DNA of 64,000 nucleotides from Sporosarcina sp. BI001-red (GTDB lineage: Bacteria; Bacillota; Bacilli; Bacillales_A; Planococcaceae), in NCBI RefSeq assembly GCF_003384035.1, contig NZ_QQAK01000010.1, positions 310,001 to 374,000 on the forward strand. The letters run 5' to 3'. The notes beneath the pieces are model-generated. The model made no database searches, was not told the DNA's origin, and saw nothing but the letters and a program-made list of their open reading frames with translations. Position 1 is the stretch's first letter. Every line of letters begins with the position of its first letter. Shown here piece by piece: positions 8,946 through 17,272 of the stretch. The translations under genes and the position numbers were made by a program.

Positions 8946-9437
8946 TCAGCCCATAGTCCGCGATTTGCGTGATTTAGAACGGAAAAACACGAAAAGTTGA
9001 ATGATGATTAAGAAAACGAGCGCACCTGACATGTCGAGACGTACATCTAGCCAGGTTGCGGTACGTCCGCCTGTCAACGATTGGTGGAATTCATCGGCTG
9101 AGGCTGCGAGAAATGTTAAAAAGGCAGCGATGATAAAGCGTAATCGAGTTTTGGGCAATAGCCAGAAGAATACTACAGCAAGTGCTCCGAACGTGAAGAA
9201 GTGTGCACTTTTTCTAAGGAGAAATTCTAGAAAGTAGTAATAGCCACGTTCTTCCACTGAAATAGTTTCCCCCCAGTATGGAATGTGCAGTTTGGATAGC
9301 GGTTGTTTGAGCGGCTCGTTAGGCAGCAGTTGTTGTAGTTTGGGAACAATCGTTTGTTGTTCGTACGTCTGACTGGAGGAGATGAAGAGCCCGGCGATAA
9401 TGCCAATGAGTAGTACAACGACGACTAGTTTTTTCAT
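8946..9437 (-). CDS. VanZ-family membrane protein
   Basis: An integral membrane protein of about 163 residues from the proposed ATG at 9437 (MKKLVVVVLLIG). It has four membrane segments, with the family pattern KSAHFFTFGALAVVFFW and DEFHQSLTGGRTATWLDVRLD between helices 2 and 4. VanZ proteins are linked to low-level teicoplanin resistance, but most members have no assigned role. The frame stays open to 9545; that longer start would add a non-family N-terminus. A TATACT box sits about 8 bp before ATG 9437, so the message may be nearly leaderless. Confidence 0.8.
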   Translation of the reverse strand: MKKLVVVVLLIGIIAGLFISSSQTYEQQTIVPKLQQLLPNEPLKQPLSKLHIPYWGETISVEERGYYYFLEFLLRKSAHFFTFGALAVVFFWLLPKTRLRFIIAAFLTFLAASADEFHQSLTGGRTATWLDVRLDMSGALVFLIIIQLFVFFRSKSRKSRTMG

Positions 9438-9627
9438 GGTGCGAGTATAACATATTTTTGGCAATCTTGCTGAGAGGAGATGAGATCTGCCGCTTAATAC
9501 GGGGGATGTTGTGCGACCACTTGGTGCTGTAAATCGCTTTCGCATAGGGTAAGGAAGTGCGTCTTGTCTCTATATTTCGACAACCACTGCAGCCGCCTGT
9601 GCTAGTGGCCTCATATCAAAAGTGGTG

Positions 9628-9813
9628 CTCAAGCAAGAGGAAAAGTGATCAAGCACAAGGAGAATCCGCTCAAGCAAGAGGAAACGTGATCAAGTACAAG
9701 GGAAATCCGCTCAAGCAAGAAGAAAAGTGATCAAGTACAAGGAGAATCCGCTCAAGCAAGAAGAAAAGTGATCAAGCACAAGGGGAATCCGCTCATACAA
9801 GAGTGAAATTGAA
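9628..9813. repeat. 41-bp tandem repeat array, copy 1 (four full units plus a partial)
   Basis: Four units of exactly 41 bp at 9628-9668, 9669-9709, 9710-9750 and 9751-9791, then a decaying fifth. Each unit has two related halves: CTCAAGCAAGAGGAAAAGTG plus A (21 bp), and TCAAGCACAAGGAGAATCCG (20 bp). The halves share TCAAGCxxxAGG-AA. 41 is not a multiple of three and stops occur in every frame, so it is not a protein repeat. A second array of the same unit lies at 30485. It sits between VanZ and an XRE regulator. Confidence 0.9.
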
Positions 9814-9904
9814 GCAAACGCTAATAAATTCATAATTGTCTTGCAAAATTTATGTGGACCGAGTCTGATAGATTATCCAACCAAAATGTACGAGGAACTA
9901 TTAG

Positions 9905-9949
9905 AAAAAGAGGAACAATCATCATTTTCGATGATTGTTCCTCTTTTTT
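9905..9949. terminator. Perfect bidirectional hairpin / terminator
   Basis: A stem of about 19 bp (AAAAAGAGGAACAATCATC against its exact complement) with a 6-7-nt loop and A/T runs on the two sides. On the minus strand it can end the XRE gene about 90 bp away. No plus-strand gene precedes it directly. Confidence 0.75.
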
Positions 9950-10040
9950 AACAATTATTGCTAGTTATGTCCCAGCCTCTTTCTTCTTGCAACAGAATAG
10001 TGTCAGGACTGTCTGTTTGATGCTCGGTGTGAAGGTGCCT

Positions 10041-10439
10041 CTAACGGGGATTTTTCATATCGGACATAGTTTGCAAAAAAGAAATAAGCGCTATTTTATC
10101 GGCTATTTTCAATCGGTTTCCTTGGAAGGTCACTTCGATATTCAAGATGTCTTCCAACTCGAACGACTCAGTAGAAGCGTGCTGTGCATAGCTTGTGATT
10201 TGAGGGTCATTAACAATTTCAGATTGTTCGGGAAGAAACCCTGCTAGCTTCAACAGTTCATTTACATCGGTATCTAAAGGTTTTGCGAGTAAATAAATGG
10301 ATTCCCTTGAAGGATTGTAACGTCCCTTTTCCAGAGATCCGATGAACGAGTAGCTTAAACTCGATTGGTCTGCTAATCCTCGTAGGGTTAAGTTCTTGCT
10401 TTTGCGTAATTTACGTATCTGTTCTCCGAAACTGATCAC
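10041..10439 (-). CDS. XRE-family (helix-turn-helix) regulator
   Basis: A 132-residue DNA-binding protein. Residues 5-62 form a Cro/C1-type HTH (IRKLRKSKNLTLRGLADQSS, then the recognition region LSYSFIGSLEKGRYNPS). The C-terminal half is helical and of unknown function, perhaps dimerising as in SinR/SlrR-like proteins. Start is GTG 10439, with GGAAG about 13 bp upstream. It diverges from a second XRE gene and the polysaccharide locus, a position resembling SinR-type control of exopolysaccharide genes. That role is inference. Confidence 0.82.
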   Translation of the reverse strand: MISFGEQIRKLRKSKNLTLRGLADQSSLSYSFIGSLEKGRYNPSRESIYLLAKPLDTDVNELLKLAGFLPEQSEIVNDPQITSYAQHASTESFELEDILNIEVTFQGNRLKIADKIALISFLQTMSDMKNPR

Positions 10440-10674
10440 TAAGTTATCACTTCCTTCCAGGATTATTTGAATTAACCAGAAATTGATTTGTGCAAATTTA
10501 ATTATACATGATTTCTATTAAATAAGATGGCAAAAAGCTCTGCATTTCTGTTGAAGTGTTTTCAACTTACTGGACTTGTGCCCATTTCCGGTTTTTAAAA
10601 ACCTTTTCTCGTTAAAGTAAGTTATCTAAAGTCTTGGGAATGAAAAAGCATTTCAAGAAGTTTTTTAATCTGTG

Positions 10675-10703
10675 TTGACAGAAAAAACAAATAGGTCTAT
10701 TAT
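10675..10703 (+). promoter_or_regulatory. Consensus SigA promoter at the head of the polysaccharide locus
   Basis: TTGACA (10675-10680), 17 bp, TATTAT (10698-10703), giving transcription from about 10710, some 40 bp before the second XRE start. The divergent intergenic region 10440-10748 also holds a perfect 14-bp palindrome GGTTTTTAAAAACC at 10590-10603, a candidate operator for either XRE protein. Confidence 0.75.
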
Positions 10704-10748
10704 GTGTTGTAATACGAAACATTTTTTTAAGAGGGGAGATACTGTTAA

Positions 10749-10979
10749 GTGCTAGCCAATAATATAAAGACGTATCGTAAATCAAAAGGCATCACACAGG
10801 AAGAGATGGCAAGGGATATAGAGATTAGTAGGTCTGCCCTCTCCAGAATTGAGACAGGTTCCTATTCTCCAAGTGCCAAGACAATGGGGAAGATATCCAA
10901 CTACTTTAAAGTTCCCATAGGGGAAATTTTTTTTAACCCCGATGTTTTGTATAACAACACAAATAGCCATTTTGAATAA
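10749..10979 (+). CDS. Small XRE-family regulator
   Basis: A 76-residue stand-alone Cro/C1 HTH domain (KTYRKSKGITQEEMARDIEI, SRSALSRIETGSYSPSAKTM, then the KVPIGEIFF closing strand). It starts at GTG 10749 with a GAGGGGAG site. It lies 33 bp before the coiled-coil gene and directly after a consensus promoter, so it probably leads the polysaccharide transcript and may feed back on it. No effector domain is present. Confidence 0.85.
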   Translation: MLANNIKTYRKSKGITQEEMARDIEISRSALSRIETGSYSPSAKTMGKISNYFKVPIGEIFFNPDVLYNNTNSHFE

Positions 10980-11012
10980 GTACTATAAATTTTCAAATGA
11001 GGTGAAACAGTA

Positions 11013-11291
11013 TTGACTCATGAAAAGAACAAAATTACGGAAGAATATAAACGTCAGAAAATTTTTCCGAATAAAATCGGAAGATCCACGAAATCGCTGA
11101 CGCCTGAGTACAGGAAAGATGATGCTACCTACCACCCAAGGAAAGCGCAATATCCAGCCGCTTCAAAAGAGATTATTTTCCATGAAAGATTAGAACTGAT
11201 CAACTTAAGGAAAGAAAATCATCGGATGAAAGAAGAAATTGAAATTTTAATGCAAACCATAATGATTATGGGGAGCAAGATGAATAAATAA
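11013..11291 (+). CDS. Small basic coiled-coil protein, unknown function
   Basis: A 92-residue soluble protein with no recognised family. The first 55 residues are basic and low in hydrophobics. Residues about 60-88 form a short amphipathic coiled coil (RLELINLRKENHRMKEEIEI). Start is TTG 11013 with GAGGTGA 8 bp upstream. Its place between the XRE gene and the degenerate phosphatase suggests a regulatory or scaffold role in the polysaccharide locus, but nothing in the sequence proves it. Confidence 0.55.
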   Translation: MTHEKNKITEEYKRQKIFPNKIGRSTKSLTPEYRKDDATYHPRKAQYPAASKEIIFHERLELINLRKENHRMKEEIEILMQTIMIMGSKMNK

Positions 11292-11354
11292 GAGACTAGT
11301 TCAATTAGGCATCTTTTTCTAGAAACAATGACATTGAAAGGAGGGATGGCGAAT

Positions 11355-11990
11355 TTGGTTACTAAACGGAAGGAGTGGGCCACTACTATTCGAGATATGG
11401 AAATATTCACGGAAGCAAAGGGTCAGGCAACTTTCAAAGTGAGGAAACAGTTGGTCATTGATGAAAAAGCGTCTCTTGAAAAACTAGGAGTCGTGGAATA
11501 CAGCGATTTAGTGAAGCGTTTGGAAGAGAACTCACTTCCACTTGAAATCAGGGGTGAATATATACACATTCAGTTGCCTCAATACAGTGTCCCGGGTCAC
11601 ATTTCGCAGATCTTTTATGAAGTTCAGTTAAGAGGATATATCCCGATCATCGTAAATGCTGAACAGAATTCCGAGTTCAAAAGAAATCCGGATAAGTTGT
11701 ACGACCTGGTGACAAAGGGGGCGCTTGTACAAATAGAAGAGGAAAGCCTTATTGGCGGAAATGGAAAAGGAACACGTAAATTGGCTGTGAAATTATGTCG
11801 GCATCGTTTAGTCCATGTCATTTCACCAGAAGCGGGCGTGTTAAAAGGCAAGCCTTACCTTTCCAAAAGCGTGCATGCATACTTGCAGAAAAAGGTAGCT
11901 TCGAAATTTCCAGATTACTTGAAAACTAATGCGAACCATATCTTGGAAAGTACGCCTTTCCATCCGGAAACACCGATAAGAATATGCTGA
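11355..11990 (+). CDS. Degenerate CpsB/YwqE-like phosphatase (metal ligands lost)
   Basis: About 211 residues from TTG 11355, which has AAAGGAGG 9 bp upstream. Residues about 70-185 read as the C-terminal half of the manganese-dependent PHP-type tyrosine phosphatases CpsB/YwqE: YIHIQLPQYSVPGHISQIFY, LQLRG-type RGYIPII, NPDKLYDLVTKGALVQI. The catalytic positions have changed. The family HPER is NAEQ here (residues 101-104), SDAH is SPEA (157-160), and the N-terminal DxHxH metal site is absent, replaced by an unrelated segment. The frame is intact, so it may be a pseudoenzyme rather than decay. Past its stop, another frame stays coding-like (SDDTLQRLKMYRN), which may be a frameshifted old tail. 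Confidence 0.72.
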   Translation: MVTKRKEWATTIRDMEIFTEAKGQATFKVRKQLVIDEKASLEKLGVVEYSDLVKRLEENSLPLEIRGEYIHIQLPQYSVPGHISQIFYEVQLRGYIPIIVNAEQNSEFKRNPDKLYDLVTKGALVQIEEESLIGGNGKGTRKLAVKLCRHRLVHVISPEAGVLKGKPYLSKSVHAYLQKKVASKFPDYLKTNANHILESTPFHPETPIRIC

Positions 11991-12078
11991 AGTCAATGAA
12001 TCACCCTTTTCTGATGACACCCTGCAACGGTTAAAGATGTACCGCAATATTAAAAAGAAAGTCGAGGAGGTAATTGTT

Positions 12079-13011
12079 GTGAAAGTATTAGTTACGGGAG
12101 GCGCAGGGTTCATAGGTTCTCACGTTGTGGAAGAGTTATTGAATGACCAGCACGAAGTATTTGTCATAGATAACTGTGTGTCGGGAAATCCAGAAAATCT
12201 GCCTACAGGTACAAAGCTATTCCTGATGGATATTAACGATCCGAGAGTGGAATCCGTTTTTGAACAAGAGCGACCTGATTATGTCATCCACTTAGCAGCT
12301 CAAGCTTCTGTTGTCGTATCGATGAATGAGCCGTATAGGGATTTCTTTACGAATACTGCCGGCACCGTCAACATCCTTCAATTGTCGAATAAGTTTGCTG
12401 TGAAGAAGTTCTTATTTGCTTCGACAGCGGCTGTATATGGAGAACCCTCGTATCTGCCGATTGATGAAAACCATACTACCCATGCACCATCATTTTATGC
12501 TCTATCAAAGTACTCAGCAGAAAAGTATATACAGTATTATAGCAAGTTTAACGCGTTGGATAGCTGTATACTACGTTTTTCGAATGTCTATGGGCCGCGA
12601 CAGAATGTAAATGGGGAAGCCGGAGTGATTTCCATATTCATTGATCGGTTATTAAAAGAACAGGAGATCAATATATATGGAGGCAGCCAGACAAGAGACT
12701 TCATATTTGTAAAAGATATTGCAAAAGCTTGTTGTGTGGCAGTAATGGGAGGTGCAAAAGGGATCTTTAATGTCAGTTCCAGCATAGAAACAGGAGTTGA
12801 TGAGTTGTTTAATCTGATATCAGAAGTATCAGGCAAGCTTGGTGTGAAACCTGAGTATAAACCTGAAAGAGTAGGTGACATACAAAATAGTGTGTTGGAT
12901 AACAGAAAGGCAATGAGGGAGCTTAACTGGTATCCGAGCTATTCGCTTTCGGATGGCTTGCAAGAAACCCTCCTGCATTTTTCTAGACTGGAGCATCAGC
13001 TGATTGTTTGA
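12079..13011 (+). CDS. NAD-dependent sugar-nucleotide epimerase (GalE-like)
   Basis: Extended short-chain dehydrogenase of about 310 residues. The Rossmann motif VTGGAGFIGSH is at residues 5-15, the catalytic STAAVYGEP segment near 115-124, and YALSKYSAEK supplies the YxxxK pair. It resembles UDP-glucose/UDP-GlcNAc 4-epimerases; the exact sugar is not predictable by eye. GTG 12079 is chosen because GAGGAGG precedes it. An upstream ATG at 12037 in the same frame has no ribosome site and lengthens the protein before the nucleotide-binding strand. It supplies an activated sugar for the locus glycan. Confidence 0.88.
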   Translation: MKVLVTGGAGFIGSHVVEELLNDQHEVFVIDNCVSGNPENLPTGTKLFLMDINDPRVESVFEQERPDYVIHLAAQASVVVSMNEPYRDFFTNTAGTVNILQLSNKFAVKKFLFASTAAVYGEPSYLPIDENHTTHAPSFYALSKYSAEKYIQYYSKFNALDSCILRFSNVYGPRQNVNGEAGVISIFIDRLLKEQEINIYGGSQTRDFIFVKDIAKACCVAVMGGAKGIFNVSSSIETGVDELFNLISEVSGKLGVKPEYKPERVGDIQNSVLDNRKAMRELNWYPSYSLSDGLQETLLHFSRLEHQLIV

Positions 13012-13444
13012 TAGGTCGAGTGAAGATTCGGGATGAGTCACTTCTTTAAGTGAAAGAAGGAAGTAAACAAAGTAGGGTATATCGATCTGGATTACTTGAG
13101 CGGCAAGAAAAGCAGCTTCACTAATCAAAAGCGCTGGAAGGCATAGCACTCTCCCATTTTCAAGGAAGGGTGCACAATTTAGTGATCAAAGTGCTCGAAG
13201 TTTGTCCTTTTTTTTCGGTAATCTCATATATTTCTTTTAATTATCCTTCGTCCTAAGCAGCTATGTATTCGGTGTAAAGTCGTTTGATTAATCAGGTGTT
13301 GAATTGTACAAAGAAAATATGGATGACCTGCTTGGGCGGACTGGGAAAATCGATGAGAGAAAGACGGTGCCCAAAATGATTATGCATTAAAAAGAGAAAC
13401 TTTCATAAGGGGGAAGTAAACAAGTAAGAGTTAGGAGTGAGAAT
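13012..13444. other. 433-bp gap inside the polysaccharide locus
   Basis: No complete gene. A short hairpin (TCACTT-CTTT-AAGTGA) lies near 13035, without a T-run. At about 13305-13390 one frame reads KENMDDLLGRTGKIDERKTV and ends at TAA. This looks like the tail of a lost coding sequence, but I cannot name it. The gap probably marks a deletion in the operon. Confidence 0.4.
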
Positions 13445-14422
13445 GTGAATGTACTTGTAAGCATATCTTGCATTACGTATAACCATGAAGATTTTATTGC
13501 GGATGCGATAGAAGGGTTTTTGATGCAGAAAACAAACTTTGACTACGAAATCCTGATTGGTGAGGATTGCAGCACGGACCGCACCAGAGAGATTGTTGAA
13601 GCTTATATCGCTAAGTATCCGGATAGGATCAAACTGGTTACTTCAGAGAAAAATGTGGGGGCGGCAAAAAACGAAGAACGACTTTTCCGCTTGAGCCAAG
13701 GTAAATATATTGCTGAGTGTGAGGGTGACGATTATTGGACTGATCCTTATAAGTTACAAAAGCAAGTGGACTATTTAGAAGAGAATCCTGAGTGTACCAT
13801 GTGTTTTCATGCAGCTGAAATTGTCCGAGCACCAAAGATTCCCACGGGGAGGAGGGTAGCACCATACGGAACGGACCGGATCAGCCCCATTCGGGATATT
13901 ATACTCGGAGGTGGCGGATTTTGCCCGACTGCATCGTTGGTATATCCGAAAAATGCTGTGACAGAACCTCCCGAATTCCTCATGAATTCACATGTTGGCG
14001 ATTATCCATTGCAATTGATCCTATCGAGTCAGGGGCATGCATATTATATAAATGAGTGTATGTCGGTTTATAGAACTGATGTGAAAAATTCCTGGACAAA
14101 CCAATTTAACACAAGCACGAATATTAAAGAACGAATGATCGAGGTGAATAAAGGCGATATCCAAATCTTGATGGCGTTCAATTTATATACGGACTTCAAA
14201 TTTAAGGACTGGGTGGAACAAGCGATCTATGAGAAGAAATATGCGATTGTAATCTCCAGCAGGTTGCCGAAAGACCCGGATGACCGACGATTTGAAGAAT
14301 ACTTGAAGAGTTTAAGTATAAAGAAAAGATTTAAATTGCTCGCTTATAATACATTTCCAAAATCCTATGGGATACTCGCTCGATATAAAAATTATTTCCT
14401 GACTAAAAAGTTACTCAGTTAG
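13445..14422 (+). CDS. Family 2 glycosyltransferase
   Basis: A 325-residue GT-A fold transferase. The nucleotide-sugar site is clear: VSISCITYNHEDFIADAI at the N-terminus, EILIGEDCSTDRT (first Asp pair) near residues 35-50, and GEGDD-like ECEGDDYWTDP near 91-101, with the metal-binding Asp-Asp. No membrane segment is present, so it is a cytoplasmic or membrane-peripheral enzyme that adds one sugar to the lipid-linked repeat unit. GTG 13445 is the likely start. The flippase gene follows after 10 bp. Confidence 0.88.
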   Translation: MNVLVSISCITYNHEDFIADAIEGFLMQKTNFDYEILIGEDCSTDRTREIVEAYIAKYPDRIKLVTSEKNVGAAKNEERLFRLSQGKYIAECEGDDYWTDPYKLQKQVDYLEENPECTMCFHAAEIVRAPKIPTGRRVAPYGTDRISPIRDIILGGGGFCPTASLVYPKNAVTEPPEFLMNSHVGDYPLQLILSSQGHAYYINECMSVYRTDVKNSWTNQFNTSTNIKERMIEVNKGDIQILMAFNLYTDFKFKDWVEQAIYEKKYAIVISSRLPKDPDDRRFEEYLKSLSIKKRFKLLAYNTFPKSYGILARYKNYFLTKKLLS

Positions 14423-14432
14423 GGGCATCGAA

Positions 14433-15929
14433 ATGCATGATTCTAAGGAATTAAAAAGTAAAACGATTTCAGGATTGATTTGGAGCGTAGCCGACGTACT
14501 AGTGAATCACGGCTTGCAGTTTGTCATACAATTGGTCCTTCTTAGGCTATTGTTGCCTGAACACTTCGGGATTATTGGGATGATCTTAATTGTCCTGGCC
14601 ATTTCTAATTCGATTGTAGACAGCGGATTTTCGCAGGCGTTGATCCGGGACCAGCATACAAGTCAAACGGATTATTCTACCGTCTTCTATTTTAATCTCT
14701 TCATCGCCGTTTCGATATATGGCGTATTGTTCATGGCTTCCCCTGTAATTAGTTCGTTTTATGGTGAACCGCAACTGATTGCCATACTGCGGGTTCTATC
14801 ACTCGTATTGATTGCCAATGCATTAGGAATTGTCCAAAGGGTCATGCTTGTCAAAAACGTCGATTTCAAAGTGCTTGCAAAGATCAACGCCGTAGCGTTC
14901 TCCATTTCAGGAGGTATAACGATTGCCCTTGCACTCTATGGGTTCGGAGTATGGAGCCTCGTTTTCAATACACTCGCGATGCAATCTATTCAGACCCTGA
15001 TGCTTTGGTTGTTCAATAGATGGATGCCGTCACTTGTATTCAACAGACAATCTTTTAAGAAGTATTTGAAGTTCGGCTATAAATTGCTACTGTCAGGCTT
15101 GCTCCATACATTTTACAATAATCTTTTCTTTGTCATCATCGGCAGGATGCATACGACTGCGCAACTCGGATTCTACACAAACGCGGTGAAGCTCAGTGAC
15201 ACGGCTTCAGAGTTATTATCCACCACTGTGCAGCGGGTTTCGTATCCTGTACTTAGTAAAATCCAGGACGATGAGGAAGTTCTGCAATCAGGTTTTAGAA
15301 AAATTATAAAGCTCGCAGCATTCATCAACTTCCCTGTCATGGTAGGTTTGGCAGCCATTGCCACGCCTTTGTTCAATCTAGTGCTTGGAGAAAAGTGGAT
15401 TCCGTCTGTACCCTACTTCCAGTTACTATGCTTGGCAGGCATGTTATATCCGTTGCATGCCTTGAACTTAAATATCCTCCAGGTCAAGGGCAGATCGGAT
15501 CTGTTCCTGCTGATCGAAGTGATCAAATGTGGTGTATTGACTGTCCTGATTGGTCTGTCTCTAGCACTGCAACTAGGGATTATCGGTCTAGTCTGGGCAG
15601 TGGTCCTCAACTCCTATGCTTCTTTGTATATAAATACGTATTTTTCTGCAAGGGAAATCACTTACTCTGCAAAAAATCAGATGAAAGATATATTTCCAAT
15701 GTATTTGATTTCAATTTGCATGGGAGTAGGAGTCCTTTTGATCGGTTTCTTTCTTCCAGATAGCGGCTTTATCCGGCTTGTCAGTCAAGTGAGCGCCGGT
15801 GTCGCTTTGTATATCCTCCTGAGTAGGTTGGCTGGTATTGCGGAGTTAAATATACTGGTTTTGCTCCTGCTCGACGTATTGAAAAGGTTTCGTCTCTTGG
15901 CATCCAGGAAGGTCAGGGTCGAACGATAG
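14433..15929 (+). CDS. Wzx-type polysaccharide flippase (MOP superfamily)
   Basis: A 498-residue polytopic membrane protein with 12-14 hydrophobic segments. The N-terminus KTISGLIWSVADVLVNHGLQ and the following LRLLLPEHFGIIGM segment match the RfbX/TuaB branch of polysaccharide exporters. It should flip undecaprenyl-linked repeat units across the membrane for the Wzy polymerase encoded downstream. It is in tight operon order after a glycosyltransferase. Confidence 0.9.
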   Translation: MHDSKELKSKTISGLIWSVADVLVNHGLQFVIQLVLLRLLLPEHFGIIGMILIVLAISNSIVDSGFSQALIRDQHTSQTDYSTVFYFNLFIAVSIYGVLFMASPVISSFYGEPQLIAILRVLSLVLIANALGIVQRVMLVKNVDFKVLAKINAVAFSISGGITIALALYGFGVWSLVFNTLAMQSIQTLMLWLFNRWMPSLVFNRQSFKKYLKFGYKLLLSGLLHTFYNNLFFVIIGRMHTTAQLGFYTNAVKLSDTASELLSTTVQRVSYPVLSKIQDDEEVLQSGFRKIIKLAAFINFPVMVGLAAIATPLFNLVLGEKWIPSVPYFQLLCLAGMLYPLHALNLNILQVKGRSDLFLLIEVIKCGVLTVLIGLSLALQLGIIGLVWAVVLNSYASLYINTYFSAREITYSAKNQMKDIFPMYLISICMGVGVLLIGFFLPDSGFIRLVSQVSAGVALYILLSRLAGIAELNILVLLLLDVLKRFRLLASRKVRVER

Positions 15930-15980
15930 AAGTAAGCAGGTTTGTAAATTGGAATATAAAATTTACTGAGATGGAAGGCG

Positions 15981-17237
15981 ATGTGTCTGAAGAAGATCAT
16001 GTTTCTTGGAGGAGCTGCGCATCAAGTGCCTGCCCTGCAATATGCAAAATCACAAGGATACTATACGATACTTTGTGATTATCTGGAAGACAATATGGGG
16101 AAATTTTTTGCAGACAAGTTCTATTGTGTAAGCACAAGGGATCGGGAAGCCATTCTTACAATTGCGGAGCAAGTGTGCATAGACGGAATTATCGCTTACG
16201 CGTCAGATTCTGCCCTGGAGACTGCAGCTTATGTCTCGGAAAAAATGAGTTTGTCTTCCTATACTCCTGAGGTAGTTTCAATATTGTCGAACAAAAACTT
16301 ATTCAGAGAATTTTTGAAAAATAACGGGTTCAATTATCCGAAATCCAAAAGTTTCACATCTGTAAGAGATGCGGTGAGAGGGCTCAGTGGTTTTAAGTTT
16401 CCGTTAATAGTGAAACCCGCGGATTCCGCAGGAAGCAGGGGAATTGCCTCTATAGATCACATAAGCGAACTTGGACCTGTTTTCGAAAAGGCACTCTCAG
16501 AGTCGGCAAAGAAAATAGTCATTGTCGAAGAATTTATCGAGACGACTACAGATTTCATGGTTGGCGGGGACATCATCATTATAAATGGGAAAATTGAATA
16601 CTTCGGTATGTTGAATGGCCACCGTGATGTGAAAAAAAATCGGTGCATCCCGGTAGGCAACAGCTATCCGACATTTCTGGATGATGAAAAATCCAGGCAG
16701 GTTCAGCTTGAGATTCAAAAGGTCATCGATATACTGTCCATCCGAAACGGTGCCATGAATATAGATGTCATCTTCGGAAAAAACGACCAACCTTACATTA
16801 TAGAAATAAACGCCAGGAATGGAGCAAACATGGTGTCGATGCTTCTGAAGAAAGCGACGAATGTCGATCTCGTTGGACTTTCTGTTGAAATGGCGCTGAA
16901 TAATGCACCGAATGCTATCAATCAAACTGTGTCGGATACATGCTACGCAACGTACTATTTACGCTCATATGAAAAAGGGGTATTAGAGCGCATCAACTTC
17001 AATAGCAGGATAACAGAGAATATTATTAATATGCAAATGTATAAGAGCAGCGGGGATGAGATTGAACCATTTGACGGATTGGATAAGATTATCGGGATTC
17101 TTTTATTTAAATTCGAGAATCAAGAAGAACTAAAATATAAAATGGCTCATATGAATCACTATATTCAAGTTCAATTGGTCGGTCAACTACAAACTAGAGA
17201 CGGCGAATCATCACTCTGTCCGTTACAGGTCATGTAA
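15981..17237 (+). CDS. ATP-grasp ligase of unknown substrate
   Basis: A 418-residue carboxylate-amine/thiol ligase of the ATP-grasp fold. The N-terminal Rossmann-like domain starts KIMFLGGAAHQVPALQYA. The ATP-binding domain has FPLIVKPADSAGSRGI at about 135-150 and the metal-binding E275-x-N277 in YIIEINARNGAN. Such enzymes join an acyl phosphate to an amine. In a glycan locus it most likely couples an amino acid to an amino sugar or to another amino acid. ATG 15981 has GGAAGG in front. It begins a block with the PLP decarboxylase and the FemAB-like gene. Confidence 0.85.
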   Translation: MCLKKIMFLGGAAHQVPALQYAKSQGYYTILCDYLEDNMGKFFADKFYCVSTRDREAILTIAEQVCIDGIIAYASDSALETAAYVSEKMSLSSYTPEVVSILSNKNLFREFLKNNGFNYPKSKSFTSVRDAVRGLSGFKFPLIVKPADSAGSRGIASIDHISELGPVFEKALSESAKKIVIVEEFIETTTDFMVGGDIIIINGKIEYFGMLNGHRDVKKNRCIPVGNSYPTFLDDEKSRQVQLEIQKVIDILSIRNGAMNIDVIFGKNDQPYIIEINARNGANMVSMLLKKATNVDLVGLSVEMALNNAPNAINQTVSDTCYATYYLRSYEKGVLERINFNSRITENIINMQMYKSSGDEIEPFDGLDKIIGILLFKFENQEELKYKMAHMNHYIQVQLVGQLQTRDGESSLCPLQVM

Positions 17238-17272
17238 TTATGTAGTGTTATTAACTAGGAGGGAATAATTAA

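Noticed and set aside
9628-9813. CRISPR array
   Set aside because: The 41-bp units are directly abutting with no unique spacers, and no cas genes are near.
9852-10247. Plus-strand coding frame of 131 codons
   Set aside because: It runs through a perfect hairpin terminator and then antisense through the XRE gene; no ribosome site and no family-like sequence.
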